NCBI GenBank assembly: GCA_027577415.1
Contig: JANBQS010000378.1
Location: forward strand, 1-19,469
Reading direction: 5' to 3'
From: Coemansia sp. RSA 922
Lineage: Eukaryota; Kickxellomycota; Kickxellomycetes; Kickxellales; Kickxellaceae
DNA: 19,469 bases
Below, one piece after another: positions 15,417 to 19,469 of this stretch. Below the pieces are notes generated by a model. That model did no database searches and was not told the DNA's origin. It saw only the letters and a program-made list of their open reading frames with translations. The translations under genes were made by a program, and so were the position numbers. Every line of letters begins with the position of its first letter. Positions within the stretch are counted from its first letter, which is position 1.

Positions 15417-18400
15417 TTAAAAGTTGCGGCAAAGCACGAGAGCCAACAAAGCCATGCGAACAAACATGCCGTACTGCATCTGTCTGAAATAAGCGGCACG
15501 CTGGTCAGTATCGACTTCAGGCGCGATCTCAGTAACTCTCGGCAACGGGTGCATGACGATCATATTGCGCTTGCACTTGCGCATAACCTCGTTATCGATG
15601 ACGAAGGCCGATCTTGTACGCTCATACTCTTCTTCGTTATCGAATCTCTCCTTCTGGACACGAGTCACATAGAGGACATCGGTCTTGGCCAGCACGGCGT
15701 CAGTAAGCTCGGTAAACTCGTGCTGCTCGACATAGGGCGCGCGCAGAGCCACGTCGCGCTTAATAGACTCGGGCATGGCCAAAGACGCAGGCGAGACGTA
15801 GTTCAAGGTGACGTTCTTGTACTGCGAGAGGACACGAGCAAGCGAGTGCACAGTGCGGCCGTTCTTCAGATCACCGACCAGAGTGATGGTCAGTCCGTTG
15901 ACGGTACCCAGTTCCTCACGGATGGTGAATGTGTCGAGCATGGCTTGCGACGGGTGCTCGCCGATACCGTCTCCGGCATTGAGCACGGGGATGTTGGCAA
16001 AGCGGGCAGCACCCTGCACAGATCCTGGCTGTGGGTGACGGAGCGTAATGATATCGGCATAGGAGCCGAAAGTACGCACAGTATCCTCCAAAGTCTCTCC
16101 CTTGGCTACCGACGAAGACTCGCTGTTGGCCGTGAAAACTTGGCCTCCTAGACGCAGCATGGCGGTTTGGAAGGAAGACGAAGTGCGGGACGACGGCTCA
16201 TAGAACACAGCAGCCATTACGCGACCGGTGAGCAAAGGAAGCATGCCAGAGCGCTGTACCACGGTACGCATCTCTTGAGCAACAGCGAAGAGCAAGTGCA
16301 AGTCCTCGCGTGTGAACTGGCGAACACTCAGAACGTGCTTCATGTAGAACGGGTTCTGGTTGCCGTGACGCGCCATGACATCCGCCAAACGGCTCTCTGG
16401 CAGTGGCCGCTCAATACGGGTGGCCAGAGCAGTCTCATCGACAGCCAGGGGTTGGACGTCTAGAACGGCAGAAACAGCGTCAACTTCATCGATGGTATCG
16501 ACCTCGATCGCCGGCACTACAGCAGGCGACATAACCAAGCTAGACTTGCGTGCGTGCACAGCGGGTCTAGCCTCAGCAGCGGTCTTGACCGAAAGCGCGC
16601 CAGCAGCCATCGCCGGAGGCTGAGCAAACTGCTTGCCGCTGGGACCCGAGCTCATAGTACGCAGGACATGGCAGAGATCGCGGCCAACGGGTGCAAGCCC
16701 TTGGTCGTAGAACATACCGTCGAGGAGCAAGGTCTTTCCGCGCATAACGACACGATGCACTGCACAGTGCGCAGGCTTGGCCAAAATGTCTGGGAACCAC
16801 TTGGCGTCATCGGACTTTGGCGGGATACGCACCAGGCGGTCGCGGTGGATCTCGACGTAGGTGTCGGGCTGCTCGGGCAGGCCAAAGATGCGGCGCGGCG
16901 CGTTGCAGAAGCGCTCAACGACATCTGTCGAAGTCAAGCGGCCCTCAGACACAGCGGTGTACAACAGAGGCAATACCAGCTGGTAGCCCAGCGTAGCAGG
17001 GTTGACGTCCTTGACGCCGGCAGCCTTAGCAGCCTGGGCGGGCAGAGTGCCGACGGTGAAGCAGTCGATGGCCGACAGGCGGCTCCACAGCGGCTGCACA
17101 TTGGACTGTAGTCCCTCAATGGCGGGAAGGCGGTCGGCAAAGAGCGCATAGACAGAGACGTCGCAGGTGGCGCAGAGTCCACGGGCACGGCTGAGGTCAA
17201 TCAGATCCAGATCCTCGGGAGTACGCACATCAGTGACATGGATCTGACGCGAGAACAGCGATGCCAGGAGGAGCATCGTGGCGAGGTCATTGCCTGAAGC
17301 ATTAGTGATGACGGTAGAGTTTTGTGGCCACGCCTTAAAGTGCTCAGATACCGCGCTGTACTTGTCCACATGCACAGGATGGCTCCGGTCAAACGACACA
17401 TAGAGGATAGGCGCGTCGGCGCTCAATGCCGCGGCAGCAGCGGGGTTGGCTTCGGTAGCCGCAATCTCGACGACATAGTCCGTGTGCGCATGGCCACGGC
17501 CCGCGCTCTTAACCTTAGACACGCTCTGATCGCCAGTGGTTGCAAAAGCGTCGGCACCATGGGCTGAGATTCCAAGCATAGTGAATCCGCCACAGATAGC
17601 CGCCCTCGTCGCCTGCTCGAACCCGTCTCCACCAGGCAGCAGCGCTGTAATGTTGACCAGGCCAGGCAGCACGGTGGTCCGGTGCGATGTAATGTAGTCG
17701 ACGCTCTCGATCTCCCACTTGTCCATAGAGAAGCGAGCCATGGCCTCGATGAACATCTTGGCGCATTTGACGTTCGTAATCAGGGGCACCGAAAAGTCAA
17801 TAGCCATACGACGGCTGCGATATCCGTTGCTGACGTAGGTAGCGGGTCTGCGGAAGCTGTTCTTTGAGGGCAAGTTGATGTACAAGTCAATCTTGTTGCT
17901 CGACAGGTACTCCTCCAGACTGTAGCCCTCGCGAGCCTTATCGGCCTCCAGGGCGGTGACGTCGATGCCGTGTTCTTGGATGAAATCGGCGGTACCGGGA
18001 GTGGCAAACAACTTGAATCCACTCTCGAATAAACGGCGCACCGAGGGCATCATCTCGACCTTCTCCTTGTAGGAACCGATCGACAGCAGGATGTTCTCCT
18101 TGGGTAGGCGGAACCCGGTAGCCAGCATAGCCTTCAAGTAAGCATCGTACTTGTCGCGACCAAAAGCAGCGACCTCACCCGTCGATGCCATCTCAACGCC
18201 CAGAATGGGGTCGGCGCCCTGCAAGCGCGAGAAACTAAACTGAGGCACCTTGACGCCGACATAGTTCAGACGCTGGCCGCGGTTCGGGTACGGAACGACG
18301 GGCAAGCCGAGCATAGCCTTGGTAGCCATCTCGATGAGATCGACGCCAGTAACCTTGCTCACAAAGGGGAACGAGCGAGCGGCACGCACATTGCACTCAA

Positions 18401-19469
18401 TGACCTTGATCTCGTTATTCTTGGCCATGAACTGAATGTTGAAGGGTCCTGTAACCCGCAGCGCCTGTCCAATAGCCGCCGTGGCATCGCCAATCTTCTT
18501 CACGGTGACTGGATCCAAGTCCTGTGGGGGCTGGACCAAAGTAGCGTCACCCGAGTGCACACCAGCGTTCTCAACGTGCTCAGACACGCAGTGCATGATG
18601 AGCTTACCGTCAAGCGCCACGGCATCAACGTCGATCTCCTTGGCCTCCTCAATGAACTTGGTGATGACCACAGGGTGGTCGCGCGACATCGTAGCGGCCT
18701 GGTTCAAGTAGGTCTTGAGATCCGTAGCCGTCGACACAACGTTCATCGCAGCTCCTGAGAGAACGTACGAAGGGCGCACAAGCACGGGGTACCCGACTTC
18801 ATCGCAGAAAGACTCTGCGTCCTCGTACTGCGTCAGCTCACGCCACTGCGGCTGATCAACGCCGATCTGGTCGAGCATACGCGAGAACTTGTACCGGTTC
18901 TCAGCACCATCAATGTTCTCGGGGCTGGTACCAAAGATCTTAACCTTGTTACGCTGCAGACCCAGGGCGATGTTGTTGGGCGCCTGACCACCCATGCTGA
19001 TAATAACGCCAGCAGATGTCTCTGCCTCGTAGATATCCATGATACGCTCCAAAGTAATGTTGGAGAAGTAAAGGCGGTCAGCCTCGTCGTAGTCAGTAGA
19101 CACGGTCTCGGGGTTGTAGTTGACCATGATGGTCTTGAATTGGTTATCGCGCAACGTGCGGATAGCGCGCACAGCACACCAATCAAACTCGACCGAAGAT
19201 CCGATACGGTAGACTCCAGATCCGAGAACCATGACACCGTTGTCGACAAACTGCACGTCATGCTCAGAGGCGTTATAGGTAATATAGAGATAGTTCGTGT
19301 GCGCCGGGAACTCTGCCGCCACAGTGTCGATTTGCTTGACGAAGGGCGTGATGCCATAGCCAGTACGAGTATTGCGGACCTGCATCTCGTTGCGCTTAGT
19401 GAAGTGGGCGATACCAGAGTCCGAGAATCCTTGCTGCTTGGCGTAGCGCAAAAGATCGCGGGGGATAGA
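15417..19469 (-). CDS. URA2: URA2/CAD-type multifunctional protein: carbamoyl-phosphate synthase / aspartate carbamoyltransferase (5' part outside window)
   Basis: The 1,350 visible C-terminal residues run open to the window edge. The glutaminase and first CPSase half lie outside. Numbering from the first visible codon: second ATP-grasp half from about 85, with [16 protein letters not shown] (227-242) and VIECNVRA (356-363); MGS-like allosteric domain about 457-590, with ATPGTA (489-494) and NLPSK (532-536), the expected UTP feedback site; a dihydroorotase-like domain about 600-940 whose metal HxH is replaced by Thr608 and Leu610, so inactive as in other fungal Ura2; a linker about 942-1028; and aspartate carbamoyltransferase about 1029-1350, with [10 protein letters not shown] (carbamoyl-phosphate loop), [11 protein letters not shown] (Lys1123), EHPSQAMLD and HPLPR. 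It performs the first two steps of de novo pyrimidine synthesis, with feedback inhibition by UTP known for the family. No introns are seen. The linker has RKSS (974-977), a possible basophilic-kinase site. Confidence 0.95.
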   Translation of the reverse strand, partial: SIPRDLLRYAKQQGFSDSGIAHFTKRNEMQVRNTRTGYGITPFVKQIDTVAAEFPAHTNYLYITYNASEHDVQFVDNGVMVLGSGVYRIGSSVEFDWCAVRAIRTLRDNQFKTIMVNYNPETVSTDYDEADRLYFSNITLERIMDIYEAETSAGVIISMGGQAPNNIALGLQRNKVKIFGTSPENIDGAENRYKFSRMLDQIGVDQPQWRELTQYEDAESFCDEVGYPVLVRPSYVLSGAAMNVVSTATDLKTYLNQAATMSRDHPVVITKFIEEAKEIDVDAVALDGKLIMHCVSEHVENAGVHSGDATLVQPPQDLDPVTVKKIGDATAAIGQALRVTGPFNIQFMAKNNEIKVIECNVRAARSFPFVSKVTGVDLIEMATKAMLGLPVVPYPNRGQRLNYVGVKVPQFSFSRLQGADPILGVEMASTGEVAAFGRDKYDAYLKAMLATGFRLPKENILLSIGSYKEKVEMMPSVRRLFESGFKLFATPGTADFIQEHGIDVTALEADKAREGYSLEEYLSSNKIDLYINLPSKNSFRRPATYVSNGYRSRRMAIDFSVPLITNVKCAKMFIEAMARFSMDKWEIESVDYITSHRTTVLPGLVNITALLPGGDGFEQATRAAICGGFTMLGISAHGADAFATTGDQSVSKVKSAGRGHAHTDYVVEIAATEANPAAAAALSADAPILYVSFDRSHPVHVDKYSAVSEHFKAWPQNSTVITNASGNDLATMLLLASLFSRQIHVTDVRTPEDLDLIDLSRARGLCATCDVSVYALFADRLPAIEGLQSNVQPLWSRLSAIDCFTVGTLPAQAAKAAGVKDVNPATLGYQLVLPLLYTAVSEGRLTSTDVVERFCNAPRRIFGLPEQPDTYVEIHRDRLVRIPPKSDDAKWFPDILAKPAHCAVHRVVMRGKTLLLDGMFYDQGLAPVGRDLCHVLRTMSSGPSGKQFAQPPAMAAGALSVKTAAEARPAVHARKSSLVMSPAVVPAIEVDTIDEVDAVSAVLDVQPLAVDETALATRIERPLPESRLADVMARHGNQNPFYMKHVLSVRQFTREDLHLLFAVAQEMRTVVQRSGMLPLLTGRVMAAVFYEPSSRTSSSFQTAMLRLGGQVFTANSESSSVAKGETLEDTVRTFGSYADIITLRHPQPGSVQGAARFANIPVLNAGDGIGEHPSQAMLDTFTIREELGTVNGLTITLVGDLKNGRTVHSLARVLSQYKNVTLNYVSPASLAMPESIKRDVALRAPYVEQHEFTELTDAVLAKTDVLYVTRVQKERFDNEEEYERTRSAFVIDNEVMRKCKRNMIVMHPLPRVTEIAPEVDTDQRAAYFRQMQYGMFVRMALLALVLCRNF

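Noticed and set aside
15549..17111. Long antisense frames (200 and 185 codons) across URA2
   Set aside because: They lie opposite highly conserved URA2 coding sequence and show no family motif.

Overview
The window looks like nuclear DNA from an early-diverging fungus, most likely a kickxellalean such as Coemansia or a relative. That placement is inferred from three things: a fused fungal CPSase-ATCase (URA2/CAD-type) gene, few and short introns, and lineage-type multicopy families (an F-box/LRR-like family with a GGYP[FL]DDD...FRGN motif, and FunK1-type fungal kinases). No bacterial operons, tRNA, rRNA, CRISPR array or intact transposon was seen.

Layout. Positions 1-1439 hold no supportable gene. 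Positions 1440-2445 are a decayed copy of the F-box/LRR-like family. A strong promoter-like block (ATTGG motifs, TATA box, CT-rich leader) at 2675-2908 precedes a candidate small spliced transcription unit of unknown product. An OYE-type flavin oxidoreductase lies at 4144-5379 (minus) with its own CCAAT and TATA boxes. A second F-box/LRR-like gene at 6442-8073 (plus) has an apparent early stop near its C-terminus. A decayed FunK1-like kinase (minus, 8639-9540) lies head-to-head with an intact FunK1-like gene (plus, 9999-12443) whose catalytic residues look lost. A third F-box/LRR-like gene (minus, 12655-14340) shares a 196-bp divergent promoter region with a Get5/Mdy2-like ubiquitin-like gene (plus, 14537-15368, one intron). 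The 3' 60% or so of the pyrimidine-pathway gene URA2/CAD (minus, 15417 to the window edge) closes the window.

Reading as a whole. The right end is conserved housekeeping sequence: pyrimidine synthesis and tail-anchored protein targeting. The left and centre form an accessory zone of lineage-specific families with birth-and-death marks: three F-box/LRR-like copies (one dead, one with a shortened tail, one intact) and two kinase copies (one dead, one apparently a pseudokinase). The genes do not form a pathway together. The strongest observations are the pseudokinase, the early stop with a still-readable conserved tail, and an intron whose best donor is GC rather than GT.
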